Assembly (NCBI RefSeq): GCF_947496385.1
Contig: NZ_CANMCP010000005.1
Location: 62,001 to 126,000 of the forward strand
Reading direction: 5' to 3'
From: an uncultured Croceicoccus sp.
GTDB taxonomy: Bacteria > Pseudomonadota > Alphaproteobacteria > Sphingomonadales > Sphingomonadaceae
Length of the DNA: 64,000 bases
Positions 9,140 through 18,471 of the stretch are shown piece by piece. The translations under genes were made by a program, and so were the position numbers. Every line of letters starts with the position of its first letter. The first letter of the stretch is position 1. The notes below the pieces were generated by a model. It was not told where the DNA came from. It did no database searches and saw nothing but the letters and a program-made list of their open reading frames with translations.

Positions 9140-10819
9140 ATGAAGTCTGTCTTTACCCCCGTCCGCCCCGTGCTCTCCGCCCTCGCCATGCTGGCCGTGG
9201 CGGGCGCTCCTGCCCACGCCGATACGCTGATCGACAATGTGGCGGGCATGCGTTTCGAACGCGACGGCACCGTCGAACGCTTTGCCGCGCTGCTGATCGA
9301 CGATGACGGGCGCGTTGCAGGGCTTTACCGCGAGGGCGAGCGGCTCCCGCGGGAGGTGGATTATCGCCTCGATGGCGAGGGCCGCGTGCTGATGCCGTCC
9401 TTCGTCGATGCGCATCTGCATGTCGCCGGGCTGGGACTTGCGACGCTCACACTCGACCTGTCGGACACGAACAGCCTCGCCGAGGCGCAGCAGCGCATCG
9501 CCGCCTATGCCGCCGACAATCCCGACCGGGCATGGATCATCGGGCGCGGCTGGAATCAGGAACGCTGGGGCCTTGGCCGCTTTCCCACCGCCGCCGACCT
9601 CGACGCGGCGGTCGCGGACCGGCCCGTGTGGCTCGAACGGGTGGACGGCCATGCCGGATGGGCGAACACGGCGGCGATGCGGGCCGCGGGCGTCGATGCC
9701 GACACGCCCGACCCCGATGGCGGACGCATCGAACGCATTGCCGGCGGCAAGGCGCCCGCCGGCGTGTTCGTCGACGGGGCCAGCGCCCTCATCGACAAGG
9801 CCCGCCCCTCCATCCGGCCGGAGGATCGCGACCGCGCACTGCAAAATGCGCAGGACCTGCTCATCGCGCGGGGGATCACCGCCGTCGCCGACATGGGCAC
9901 GACGATGCAGGACTGGCACACCTATCGCCGGGCGGGCGATCTTGGCCGGCTGCGGATTCGCATCATGTCCTATGCCCACGGGGTGGAGGACATGGAGGCG
10001 ATCGCCGGGCCCGGCCCCTCGCCCTGGCTGTACCGCGACAGGCTGCACATGGGCGGGGTGAAGCTTTACCTCGACGGGGCGCTGGGTTCGCGCGGGGCAT
10101 GGCTCAGCCAGCCCTATGCCGACGCGCCGAAGCAGACGGGTCTGCCGCTGCTCACCGGCACGCAATTGCGCAATCTGATGAGCCGGGCCGCGATGGACGA
10201 TTTCCAGGTCGCGGTGCACGCCATCGGCGATGCCGCCAATGCGGAGGTGCTCGACGCGATTGCGGAGCTCGACGATACCTACACCGGCGAGCGGCGCTGG
10301 CGCATCGAACATGCACAGATCGTCGCACCGGCCGACATCCCGCGCTTTGCCGCGCTGGGCGCGGTGGCCAGCATGCAGCCGCAGCATCAGACCTCGGACC
10401 GGCTGATGGCGCAGGCGCGGCTGGGGCCGGACCGGCTCGACGGTGCCTATGCCTGGGCCTCGATGGAGCGAGCGGGCGTGCCGGTGGCCTTCGGCTCGGA
10501 CGCGCCGGTCGAAGCGCCGGACGTGTTCGCCGGGCTCGCCGCCGCGATATCGCGCACCGATGCCGATGGGCAGCCGGCGGGCGGATGGTATCCCGACGAG
10601 ACGATCATGCCGGCGCAGGCGCTTGCCGCCTATACCGCGACGGCGGCATGGGCCGGGCGGGCCGAGGGGCGCTTCGGCACGCTGGATACCGGCGAATGGG
10701 CCGATTTCATCCTGCTGAATGAAAATCCGCTGACCGTCTCGCCCGAACGTCTGCGCGCGATGACGGTCGTGGAAACATGGATCGCGGGACAGCGGGTCTA
10801 TACCGCCGATCGCGACTGA
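9140..10819 (+). CDS. Exported metal-dependent amidohydrolase (YtcJ type)
   Basis: 559 residues with a Sec signal peptide (cleavage near AHA-DT, residues 25-27), so it is probably periplasmic. The amidohydrolase_3 features are the HxH metal motif H92/H94 (FVDAHLHVAG), HAIGDAAN, the later His in RIEHAQI, and the Asp of FGSDAPVE. The substrate cannot be told; family members hydrolyse N-acyl or imide bonds. ATG 9140 puts the signal peptide at the very N-terminus. It is divergent from ilvA with 58 bp between start codons and converges on tatC. Confidence 0.85.
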   Translation: MKSVFTPVRPVLSALAMLAVAGAPAHADTLIDNVAGMRFERDGTVERFAALLIDDDGRVAGLYREGERLPREVDYRLDGEGRVLMPSFVDAHLHVAGLGLATLTLDLSDTNSLAEAQQRIAAYAADNPDRAWIIGRGWNQERWGLGRFPTAADLDAAVADRPVWLERVDGHAGWANTAAMRAAGVDADTPDPDGGRIERIAGGKAPAGVFVDGASALIDKARPSIRPEDRDRALQNAQDLLIARGITAVADMGTTMQDWHTYRRAGDLGRLRIRIMSYAHGVEDMEAIAGPGPSPWLYRDRLHMGGVKLYLDGALGSRGAWLSQPYADAPKQTGLPLLTGTQLRNLMSRAAMDDFQVAVHAIGDAANAEVLDAIAELDDTYTGERRWRIEHAQIVAPADIPRFAALGAVASMQPQHQTSDRLMAQARLGPDRLDGAYAWASMERAGVPVAFGSDAPVEAPDVFAGLAAAISRTDADGQPAGGWYPDETIMPAQALAAYTATAAWAGRAEGRFGTLDTGEWADFILLNENPLTVSPERLRAMTVVETWIAGQRVYTADRD

Positions 10820-10862
10820 CCCACGTGCGTGACCCCCGCGCGCGTGGCGCGGCCCGTCCGGT

Positions 10863-11663
10863 TCAGGCTTCCTTCTCGACCTCGGCGGCAGCGGGGGTTT
10901 CGGCCTCGCGCACGCGCTTGCGCTCGCTCCACCGCATGATCAGCAACGAGCTTTCGAACAGGAGATAGAGCGGCAGGGCCAGCACAAGCTGAGAGCCCGG
11001 GTCGGGCGGCGTCACGATCGCCGCCAGCGTCACGATGCCGACGATGACATAGCGCCGCGCCTTCACCAGCTGCGCCCGCGTCACCAGCCCCGCCCGGTTC
11101 AGCAGGAGCAGCAGCACCGGCAGCAGGAAACAGATCCCGAACGCCAGGATGAACTGCATCACCAGCGACAGATAATCCCCGGTGCCGGGCAATGCTTCCA
11201 TCTGCATCCCGCCGGTTTCGCCCGAAAAGCCGATGAACCAGCGAAACGCGGTCGGCATCACCACGAAATAGGCAAGCGACGCCCCCGCCGCGAACAGGAT
11301 CGGCGTCGCGAAGAGGAACGGCAGGAACGCCCGCTTTTCCCGCGCATAAAGCCCCGGCGCGACAAAGGCCCAAAGCTGATTCGCGATGATCGGGAACGAC
11401 AGGCAGAACGCCGCGAACAAGGCCACCTTCAATTCGACGAAGAACGCCTCGTAAAGCTGCGTATAGATGAGCCGCCCCTCGCCCGCCGGGAACGCCTGCG
11501 TCAACGGGCGGACGAGCCAGCCGAAGATCGTGTCGGCAAAGGGCAGGCAAATCGCAAAGGCGATGCCGAGCGCGAGCAGGCACCGGATCAGCCGGTTGCG
11601 CAATTCGATGAGATGGTCGAGCAGCGGCTGCTCGCTCTCGTCTATGTCGGGAATGCGATAGAC
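10863..11663 (-). CDS. tatC: Sec-independent protein translocase TatC
   Basis: 266 residues with six hydrophobic segments. It carries the TatC signatures LLDHLIELRNRLI near the N-terminus, FAAFCLSFPIIANQLWAFVAPGLY, and TPPDPGSQL before the last membrane pair. TatC recognises the twin-arginine signal of folded substrates and forms the receptor with TatB. ATG 11663 starts 8 bases after the tatB stop. The Glu/Ala-rich tail after the sixth helix is ordinary. Confidence 0.96.
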   Translation of the reverse strand, partial: VYRIPDIDESEQPLLDHLIELRNRLIRCLLALGIAFAICLPFADTIFGWLVRPLTQAFPAGEGRLIYTQLYEAFFVELKVALFAAFCLSFPIIANQLWAFVAPGLYAREKRAFLPFLFATPILFAAGASLAYFVVMPTAFRWFIGFSGETGGMQMEALPGTGDYLSLVMQFILAFGICFLLPVLLLLLNRAGLVTRAQLVKARRYVIVGIVTLAAIVTPPDPGSQLVLALPLYLLFESSLLIMRWSERKRVREAETPAAAEVEKEA

Positions 11664-11670
11664 CATGGGT

Positions 11671-12105
11671 TTAGCCCCGCGTTTCGGGCGCGTTCGCATC
11701 GTCCGATGCGGTGCTTCCCGATGCGCTGCTTGCCGATGCAGGCGGCGTCGGGGGTGCGGGCGGGTTGAGCGGCTCCATCTGCGGGCCGGCGTCGTCGTCC
11801 GCCGCGGCGGTGCCGCTCACACCCAGAGGCGCAGGAGGCGGCGTTTCGGACCCCGGATCGCGCGCGGCTTCGGGATGGCGCGCCATGATCTCGGCATTCC
11901 GCCGCTTCCACTCATCCTCCATGTCGGACAGTTCCGCGTCGCGGACCATCGCATCGATCCCGGCGCGAAAATGGCCGGTCACCTTGCGCATCTTCCCGAT
12001 CCAGCGGCCCGCGGTCCGCATGGCGAGCGGCATGTCCTTCGGCCCGATGACGAACACCGCCGCGCCGATGATGATCAGCAGTTCAAAAGCACCGATGTCG
12101 AACAT
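11671..12105 (-). CDS. tatB: Sec-independent protein translocase TatB
   Basis: 144 residues: one N-terminal membrane helix (FDIGAFELLIIIGAAVFVIG), the PKD/MP amphipathic turn, an amphipathic helix to about residue 70, and a disordered tail of about 65 residues rich in Pro, Ala and Ser. FE in the helix and the longer amphipathic region separate it from TatA. It sits between tatA and tatC in the conventional order and pairs with TatC as the signal-peptide receptor. Confidence 0.94.
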   Translation of the reverse strand: MFDIGAFELLIIIGAAVFVIGPKDMPLAMRTAGRWIGKMRKVTGHFRAGIDAMVRDAELSDMEDEWKRRNAEIMARHPEAARDPGSETPPPAPLGVSGTAAADDDAGPQMEPLNPPAPPTPPASASSASGSTASDDANAPETRG

Positions 12106-12132
12106 GGCGGGATCAGCCGTCGCCTCGCCGTA

Positions 12133-12429
12133 TCACGCCTTGGGTTCGGACGCGTTCGGATCGGCGGGTGCGGAAACCGGCGCCGATTCGCCCGGTGCGG
12201 GGGCGGGCGTCGCGGTCGGCGCCGGCGTTACCGGCGGCGCGGGGGTGGGCGCGGCCTCGCTGCGCTGCTCGATCCGCGCGGCGTCCTTGCGCTCTTCCTC
12301 GTTCATGCCTTGCTTGAAGCTTTTGATGCCCTTGCCGAAATCACCCATCATTTCGGATATGCGTCCCCGCCCGAACAGGACGAGGATCAGGACAGCGACG
12401 ATCAGCAATTGCCAGGGACCGACATTCAC
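12133..12429 (-). CDS. tatA: Sec-independent protein translocase TatA
   Basis: 98 residues: a short N-terminus, one membrane helix (LLIVAVLILVLFG), the hinge FGRGRI, and an amphipathic helix ending FGKGIKSFKQGM. About 45 Pro/Ala/Glu residues follow. TatA oligomers form the translocation pathway. It is first of the tatABC genes and follows scpB after 35 bases, so it is probably cotranscribed with the segregation genes. Confidence 0.95.
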   Translation of the reverse strand: MNVGPWQLLIVAVLILVLFGRGRISEMMGDFGKGIKSFKQGMNEEERKDAARIEQRSEAAPTPAPPVTPAPTATPAPAPGESAPVSAPADPNASEPKA

Positions 12430-12464
12430 GATGCATTCTCCACAACGGGTTTCATGGCTGTGAT

Positions 12465-13118
12465 CTAGGCGCTTTCGCCGTCATTATCCAGTGCTGCCGT
12501 GCGGGCATTCGGATCGGTTCGCCCGATATTGCCGTCATCGCCGGCGTCGTCGCGTCCCGCTTCGCGTTCCCCCATCGCCCGCTCCATCGCCTCCTCCACC
12601 GGGTCGAGCAGGCCCGCGGCGCGCAATTCGGCGAGGCCGGGCAGGTCGCGGCGGCTCTGGAGGCCGAAATGCGTCAGGAACGCGGGCGTCGTCGCGTAGA
12701 TCACCGGGCGGCCCGGCACCTCGCGCCGCCCGGCCGCCCGGATCCAGCCTGCCTCCATCAGGACATCGAGCGTGCCCTTCGCCGTCTGCACGCCGCGGAT
12801 CGATTCGATTTCCGCCCGGCTGACCGGTTCGTGATAGGCGACGATGGCGAGGCATTCGGTCGCCGCGCGCGACAGGCGGCGCACTTCCTCGCGTTCGCGG
12901 CGGAGCAGTGAGGCGAGATCGGCGGCGGTCTGAAAATGCCAGTGCTGCCCGCGCCGGACCAGCTCGATCCCGCGCCCTTTGTAATGCGCCTCCAATTCGC
13001 GCAGCGCGGGCGTGACATCCTCGCCGCCCAGATGCTCGGCTATGTCCTGCGCGCTCATCGGCTCCGTTGCGGCGAACAGCACCGCCTCCACCCCGCGCAC
13101 GAGATCGGGCCGTGCCAT
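12465..13118 (-). CDS. scpB: Segregation and condensation protein ScpB
   Basis: 217 residues of two winged-helix domains with the ScpB signatures VEAVLFAATEPMSAQDIA, ECLAIVAYHEPVSRAEIESIRG and GRPVIYATTPAFLTHFGL. ScpB binds the SMC-ScpA complex that condenses and segregates the chromosome. ATG 13118 lies 2 bases after the scpA stop. The C-terminal ~35 residues are an acidic, Arg- and Asp-rich tail. Confidence 0.94.
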   Translation of the reverse strand: MARPDLVRGVEAVLFAATEPMSAQDIAEHLGGEDVTPALRELEAHYKGRGIELVRRGQHWHFQTAADLASLLRREREEVRRLSRAATECLAIVAYHEPVSRAEIESIRGVQTAKGTLDVLMEAGWIRAAGRREVPGRPVIYATTPAFLTHFGLQSRRDLPGLAELRAAGLLDPVEEAMERAMGEREAGRDDAGDDGNIGRTDPNARTAALDNDGESA

Positions 13119-13120
13119 GG

Positions 13121-13921
13121 CTACCGTTCGGCGCTGCGCAGGCGGAGGGGGCCGAACGCCGTATCCTGACGCAGGTCGGCCTTGCCTTGTTTTGCAAGTT
13201 CGAGCGCGGCGGCGAAGCTGCTCGCCAAAGCGGAGCGGCGCAATTGCGGATCGGCATGCGGTGGCAGGAATTGGCGCAGTTCCATCCAGTCGATCGCGAC
13301 GCCCAGCATGGCCGACACCCGCGACAGCGCGCTTTCCAGCGTCATGACCGCGCGGTCCTTCACCATGTGGACGACAGGCGCGGTGCGGGCCTTCACCTGC
13401 CCGTAGGCGTGCACGATGTCGAACCATTCGCATTGCCAGGCCTTGCGCTTCATCACGCGCAGCCCTTCGGGTGCGCCGCGCAGGAAATTGTCGCGCCCCA
13501 GCCGGTCGCGCGCCATGAGCCGCGCCGCCGCCTCCCGCATCGCGGCGAGTCGCTGCAACCGCAACTGGAGCCGCAGGGCCAGCTCCTCGGGACTTGGATC
13601 CTCCTGCTCCGCCTTGGGCAAAAGCAGCGCGGATTTGAGATAGGCCAGCCACGCCGCCATCACGAGATAATCCGCCGCCAGTTCGAGTTTCAGCGCGCCC
13701 GCCGTGTCGATATATTCCAGATATTGATCGGTCAGTTCCAGGATCGAGATCGTGCGCAGATCGACCTTCTGCCGCCGCGCGAGATCGAGCAGCAGGTCGA
13801 GCGGTCCCTCCCAGTTGTCGAGCTCGATATAAAGCCGCGCGGCATCCTCCGCATCGGCGGGCGCCTGCGCGTCCCATCCCGCCTCGCTGAGCAGCGGCGC
13901 CGGGGACGGGGTGTCGTTCAC
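13121..13921 (-). CDS. scpA: Segregation and condensation protein ScpA (kleisin)
   Basis: 266 residues. It has the ScpA N-terminal motif IELDNWEGPLDLLLDLARRQKVDL and the C-terminal region that contacts the SMC head. The start is a GTG at 13921 that overlaps the nagZ stop (GTGA), which agrees with translational coupling. ScpA is the kleisin subunit bridging SMC heads; scpB follows 2 bases later. Confidence 0.93.
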   Translation of the reverse strand: MNDTPSPAPLLSEAGWDAQAPADAEDAARLYIELDNWEGPLDLLLDLARRQKVDLRTISILELTDQYLEYIDTAGALKLELAADYLVMAAWLAYLKSALLLPKAEQEDPSPEELALRLQLRLQRLAAMREAAARLMARDRLGRDNFLRGAPEGLRVMKRKAWQCEWFDIVHAYGQVKARTAPVVHMVKDRAVMTLESALSRVSAMLGVAIDWMELRQFLPPHADPQLRRSALASSFAAALELAKQGKADLRQDTAFGPLRLRSAER

Positions 13922-14946
13922 GCCGCCATGCCGGCCGCGCGAAACAGGGCATCGCGTTTCGCGATCGCGGCGGCGCGCGCGTCCGCGCCGTCGAACGGCG
14001 CCGCCACGCGGGTCGGCGCCATCGCCGCGGACAGCCGTTCGCGCGCCCGCTCCGTCATCGGCGGCAAGGCCTCGGCGATGCCCGCCATGTCGTCCATCCG
14101 GGCCCAGCAATTGAGCACGACATCGCACCCGGCGGCAATCGCAGCGGCGGACCGTTCGGGGATGCTGCCCGAAAGCGCCTCCATATCGATATCGTCCGAC
14201 AGCAGCAGCCCGTCGAAACCGATGCGGCGCCGGATGATATTCTCGATCACGGTCGGCGATTGCGTGGCGGGACGGTCCGCGTCCCATGCGGTAAACACGA
14301 TATGCGCCGTCATGCCGACCGCCGCATTGCGAAGCGCGCGAAACGGATAAATATCGCGTTCCAGCGCGTCATCGTCCACGGTCACGGTGGGCAATTGCTT
14401 GTGGCTGTCGGCGGTGGCGCGCCCATGGCCTGGAATGTGCTTCACGATGCCCTGCACGCCGGCATCGAGCAATCCGTCGAGCACCGCGCGACCAAGCGAG
14501 GCAACCCGCATCGGATCGCGGCCCAGCATGCGGTCGCCAATGACATCGTGCGTGTCGTGCGTACCGACGTCGAGCAGCGGCAGCGCATCGCACGAAACCC
14601 CCGCCTCGGCGAGGTCCAGCCCGATGGCCAGTGCGTTTGCGCGCGCCGCCTCCATCGCGGACATCGGCGCGATGTTGTAAAGCCTGTCGAACACGGCCCC
14701 TGCGGGATAGGCCGGCCAGACCGGCGGCTTCATCCGCGCGACGCGTCCGCCTTCCTGATCGATGGTGATGAAGAGATCGTCGCGCCCGTGCAGGCTGCGC
14801 AGCGCGTCGGTCAACGCACGCATCTGAGCCGGACTTTCGCAATTGCGCCCGAACAGGATATAGCCGGCGGGGTCCGCCTCGCGCAGGAAATCGCGCTCGT
14901 CATCGGTGAGCGCGAGGCCGGAAAGGGCAAAGATTGCAGGCGTCAT
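13918..14946 (-). CDS. nagZ: Beta-N-acetylhexosaminidase NagZ
   Basis: 342 residues, glycoside hydrolase family 3. Visible motifs are FITIDQEGGRVARM, the family signature KHIPGHGRATADSH, and the nucleophile Asp in LLLSDDIDMEAL. NagZ removes N-acetylglucosamine from anhydro-muropeptides in the cytoplasm during cell-wall recycling. ATG 14946 (MTPAIFALSG) is preferred because family homology begins there; an in-frame ATG at 14991 would add 15 residues. It follows the SPOR gene and overlaps scpA. Confidence 0.93.
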   Translation of the reverse strand: MTPAIFALSGLALTDDERDFLREADPAGYILFGRNCESPAQMRALTDALRSLHGRDDLFITIDQEGGRVARMKPPVWPAYPAGAVFDRLYNIAPMSAMEAARANALAIGLDLAEAGVSCDALPLLDVGTHDTHDVIGDRMLGRDPMRVASLGRAVLDGLLDAGVQGIVKHIPGHGRATADSHKQLPTVTVDDDALERDIYPFRALRNAAVGMTAHIVFTAWDADRPATQSPTVIENIIRRRIGFDGLLLSDDIDMEALSGSIPERSAAAIAAGCDVVLNCWARMDDMAGIAEALPPMTERARERLSAAMAPTRVAAPFDGADARAAAIAKRDALFRAAGMAA

Positions 14947-15024
14947 CCGACCGAAATCGCGCAATCGCCGCGCTTTCGCAAGGTCGGACATGCGGCCACC
15001 GGGGAAAACCGGACCGCACGCGCC

Positions 15025-15669
15025 CTATTTCACCTGGCACTCGATCCCGTTGCGGCGCAGATCGCGGCATAGCGCATGGGCCGGACCGCGCGCAGGGGCC
15101 AGCGCCTGAAGCCTGTAGACCGTGCCGATGTCCGCCCGCCCTTCGACGACCCGGTGGCCATGCGCGCGCAGCGGTTCGTAACGCGCGATCAAGCGCTGCC
15201 ACCCCGCCTGCGCGTCGTCCTCGCTCGAAAACGCGCCGATCTGCACCGGGATGCCAGTGGGTGCGCCGGTTGGTTCATCGCTCGATGACGTGTCGCCCGC
15301 AACCGGTGCCGTTTCCCCGCGCGCCAGCGTGCCGCGCTGCTCGACCCCTTCGCCGACGAGATAGGCGGTGTCGCCCGTCCCGCGAAAGCGCAGTCCGCCC
15401 GGATCGTCGGGGCGGATCTTGTACGGCGTATCGGGCGCCGCGATGATCGAACCGTCGGCCTGCGGCGGGGTCGCCATGCGGTCCGACGCGAACCAGAAGA
15501 TCAGCGCGAGCCCGAGGACGACCGCGGCCAGCACCCCCGCAAACGTGCGCACGCGGGGCCAGTCCACGCCCTCGTCCCGGTCCTCTCCGGCGGGTTCCAG
15601 CCACGGCAGATGCGTGTCAGGCTCACCCAATGCGAGCCGCCCGTCATCCGCCCGGTCCTTCGCCGCCAT
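15025..15669 (-). CDS. SPOR-domain membrane protein
   Basis: 214 residues: an acidic cytoplasmic N-terminus, one membrane helix at about residues 44-61, a low-complexity periplasmic linker, and a C-terminal SPOR domain from about residue 138 (GIPVQIGAFSSEDDAQAGW). SPOR domains bind glycan strands lacking stem peptides at the division septum. The gene lies between argS and nagZ; a SPOR protein at this place is common in Alphaproteobacteria, and the pairing with nagZ fits a role in septal wall turnover. Confidence 0.88.
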   Translation of the reverse strand: MAAKDRADDGRLALGEPDTHLPWLEPAGEDRDEGVDWPRVRTFAGVLAAVVLGLALIFWFASDRMATPPQADGSIIAAPDTPYKIRPDDPGGLRFRGTGDTAYLVGEGVEQRGTLARGETAPVAGDTSSSDEPTGAPTGIPVQIGAFSSEDDAQAGWQRLIARYEPLRAHGHRVVEGRADIGTVYRLQALAPARGPAHALCRDLRRNGIECQVK

Positions 15670-15684
15670 GGCCGCCCCCGTCGC

Positions 15685-17445
15685 TTAGAGTTCCTCTGCC
15701 GCCTCGACGCCCAGAATGGCGAGCCCGTTGCGGATCACCTGCGCGACGCGTTCGGCAAGATACAGCCGCGCGCCCGTAAGATCGGCATTGTCGGCGACGA
15801 TGAACCGCTTGTCCATCCGGTCATTGCCGAGGTTCCAGTAGGCGTGCAGCGATCCCGCCAGCTCGGCGAGGAAAAACGCGATGCGGTGCGGTTCGCGCGC
15901 CCGGCCCGCTGCCTCCACCATGCGGGGAAACTGCGCGGTCTGCCTGATGAGCGCCTGCTCCTCCTCGCCCAGCAGGTCGAGATGCGCGTCCGACGGCGCC
16001 ATGCCGGCCCCCGCCCCCTTGCGCAGCGTCGAACAGATGCGCGCATGGGCATATTGGACGTAGAAGACCGGATTGTCCTTCGACGCCTCGACCACCTTGG
16101 CGAAGTCGAAATCCATCTGCGCCTCGGGCTTGCGGGTGAGCATGGTGAAGCGCACCACGTCCTTGCCCACTTCCCTCGCCACCTCGGCGAGGGTGACGAA
16201 ATTGCCCGAACGCTTGGACATTTTCACCGGCTCGCCATTGCGCAGGAGCTGCACCATCTGCACCAGCTTCACGTCGAAAGGTTTGGGCGTGCCGTCCTTC
16301 GCGCCGGTGAGCGCGGCGACCGCGGCCTTGATCCGCTTTACCGTGCCGGCATGGTCCGCGCCCCATATGTCGATCAGCGCGTCGACGCCTTCCGACTTCT
16401 GAAAATGATAGGCGAGGTCGGCGCCGAAATAGGTCCACGCGCCGTTCGACTTCTTGATCGGGCGGTCCTGATCGTCGCCGAATTGGGTGGAGCGGAACAG
16501 CGGCAGTTCGACCGGCTCCCAATCCTCGGGCGTCTTGCCCTTGGGCGCTTCCAATACGCCGTCGTAGACGAGACCTTTTTCGCGCAGGAACTTCTCTGCT
16601 TCTTCGGGCTTTCCGGCGGCCTGCAACTCGGCCTCGGACGAAAACAGGTCGTGATGAATGCCGAGCAGCGCCAGATCCTCGCGAATCATGGTGAGCATGG
16701 CCGCGACCGCCTCTTTCCGAAACAGCGGCAGCCATTCCGATTCGTCCGCGCCGACGAAGGCATCCCCATGCTCGCGGGCAAGCGCCTCGCCCACCGGGAC
16801 GAGGTAATCGCCCGGATACAGCCCCTCGGGAATGGCGCCGATCTCTTCGCCCAGCGCCTCGCGGTAGCGCAGGTGCACGCTCTTCGCCAGGACATCGACC
16901 TGCCCGCCGGCGTCGTTGACGTAATATTCGCGGATGACCGCAAAGCCTGCGAATTCGAGCAGCGCGGCCAGCGCATCGCCGACCACCGCGCCCCGGCAAT
17001 GCCCCATGTGCATCGGCCCCGTCGGATTGGCGGAGACATATTCGATGTTCACCGTCTGTCCGGCGCCCATGTCGGACCGGCCGTAATCGTCGCCCAGTGC
17101 CGCGATGGCGCGCAATTCGCCGAGCCAGGCGTCACTTCCAAGCCGCATGTTGATGAAGCCCGGCCCGGCGATGCTCGCCTCCTCGACGGCGGGATGCGCG
17201 GTCAGCTCGGCGACGATTCCCTCGGCAAGGGCGCGCGGATTGGTCTTGGCCGGCTTGGCCAGAACCATCGCCGCATTGGTCGCCAGATCGCCGTGGGAGG
17301 GATCGCGCGGGGGTTCCACCGCGACATTCGCGCGGGACAGGCCAGCCGGCAGCGTGCCCGCCTCCACCAGTCGGTCGAGCACGGCATCCACCGCATCGGA
17401 CATGACGGCGTGCAGCGTGGCGGTATGGGTATCGTTCGGTGTCAT
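15685..17445 (-). CDS. argS: Arginine--tRNA ligase
   Basis: 586 residues, normal for the family. It has the N-terminal Add1 domain, the HIGH-type motif in TGPMHMGHCRG, a KMSKR-type motif in VKMSKRSGNFVTL, and the C-terminal DALR anticodon-binding domain ending VIRNGLAILGVEAAEEL. It charges tRNA-Arg. It starts the minus-strand run to tatC, with 15 bases between its stop and the SPOR gene start. Confidence 0.96.
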   Translation of the reverse strand: MTPNDTHTATLHAVMSDAVDAVLDRLVEAGTLPAGLSRANVAVEPPRDPSHGDLATNAAMVLAKPAKTNPRALAEGIVAELTAHPAVEEASIAGPGFINMRLGSDAWLGELRAIAALGDDYGRSDMGAGQTVNIEYVSANPTGPMHMGHCRGAVVGDALAALLEFAGFAVIREYYVNDAGGQVDVLAKSVHLRYREALGEEIGAIPEGLYPGDYLVPVGEALAREHGDAFVGADESEWLPLFRKEAVAAMLTMIREDLALLGIHHDLFSSEAELQAAGKPEEAEKFLREKGLVYDGVLEAPKGKTPEDWEPVELPLFRSTQFGDDQDRPIKKSNGAWTYFGADLAYHFQKSEGVDALIDIWGADHAGTVKRIKAAVAALTGAKDGTPKPFDVKLVQMVQLLRNGEPVKMSKRSGNFVTLAEVAREVGKDVVRFTMLTRKPEAQMDFDFAKVVEASKDNPVFYVQYAHARICSTLRKGAGAGMAPSDAHLDLLGEEEQALIRQTAQFPRMVEAAGRAREPHRIAFFLAELAGSLHAYWNLGNDRMDKRFIVADNADLTGARLYLAERVAQVIRNGLAILGVEAAEEL

Positions 17446-17526
17446 GCCCGCGCGGTTAGCGTCTTATCCTCGCGGGGGGAAGCCGGTGATGCGCGAAATC
17501 GCGTTACTGCCGGCCCGGCGCCCGCT

Positions 17527-18186
17527 TTACCGGGTTGCGTTATAGGCGAGCTGCTGCGGCGTGAGCTGAAACCCGACCAGCATTTCGAAGGTGGCGCGCG
17601 CGACGGCGGCCTTCACCTCCGGATCGGCGAGCGGATCGAGTGCGGCATCCTCGTCGCCGGCCTTGCGCCGCCGGGTGATGCGGTCGCGCACATCCTCAGG
17701 GAGCGTGGCGGCGGCGCCGTCGACGAAGGCACCGGCCCGCGCGCTGGCCTGCGCCCGGTCCTGTCCGGCGGCGAAATCGATCGTCACCTCGCCGACCCGT
17801 TTCGTCAGCACCGCGGTCCCGCCGCGCACGACGGTCACGAAATAGGGGAGCGTGACCTGCCGCGCCTGCGCGGTGTCGCTGCGCCGGGCATAGACGTCGA
17901 AGGCCACCTCGGAATAAATCCGCGCGCCGCTATCGTCGCAGGTCACGCGCAGGTTCGTCATTGCCGCCGTCACGTCGAGCGAGGCCGCGGTCATCGCCTG
18001 CGGATCGCGGAACGTGGTGATGTCGCCCGTGTAATCGGGAATGCCGACGGCGGGACAGCGCGACCGCACCGCATTCACACCCACGCCCTGGTCGACGACC
18101 AGCTCACCCTCGGTGCTGCACCCCGCGAGAAGGGCGGCTGTGCCCAGCGTCGCGGCGATGCGGGCGATGCGGTTACGGTATTTCAT
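17527..18186 (-). CDS. Conserved lipoprotein of unknown function
   Basis: 219 residues with a lipoprotein signal peptide; the lipobox LLAGC puts the acylated Cys at residue 23. The mature part begins with a small Cys-containing stretch (RSRCPAVGIPDYTGD), followed by a beta-rich domain, and ends with helical residues. I recognise no enzymatic motif. Similar lipoproteins appear in sphingomonad genomes as hypothetical proteins. It lies 81 bases upstream of argS on the same strand and may or may not share its transcript. Confidence 0.75.
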   Translation of the reverse strand: MKYRNRIARIAATLGTAALLAGCSTEGELVVDQGVGVNAVRSRCPAVGIPDYTGDITTFRDPQAMTAASLDVTAAMTNLRVTCDDSGARIYSEVAFDVYARRSDTAQARQVTLPYFVTVVRGGTAVLTKRVGEVTIDFAAGQDRAQASARAGAFVDGAAATLPEDVRDRITRRRKAGDEDAALDPLADPEVKAAVARATFEMLVGFQLTPQQLAYNATR

Positions 18187-18471
18187 GCGGCAAAACCCTT
18201 ATCTGTTCATGCGCGAACGCCTGTTCCCGCGCGTGCGGAGCGTATGGCCACGATGCCCGCGCCGGATGTTTCCCCGTCGCCCTTAACGGTCATGCGGGGG
18301 AAGGGCAATCGAGACGGCGCATCGCTCCTGCGCGCGGAATCGTTTACCGCCGATTTACGGGCGCGCGGCGTTTCGCGGCGGGCGTCGATGGCGCGGCTTT
18401 GCAAGGGTGAAGAATAACGCGCGCGCTGCTCGCTTTACGAAACGGGGCGCGCGGCGCTATGCAGGGGCGCA

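Noticed and set aside
15610-18417. 935-codon open frame opposite argS and its neighbours
   Set aside because: It crosses three genes with clear motifs on the other strand, and its composition is that of a reverse-complement shadow.
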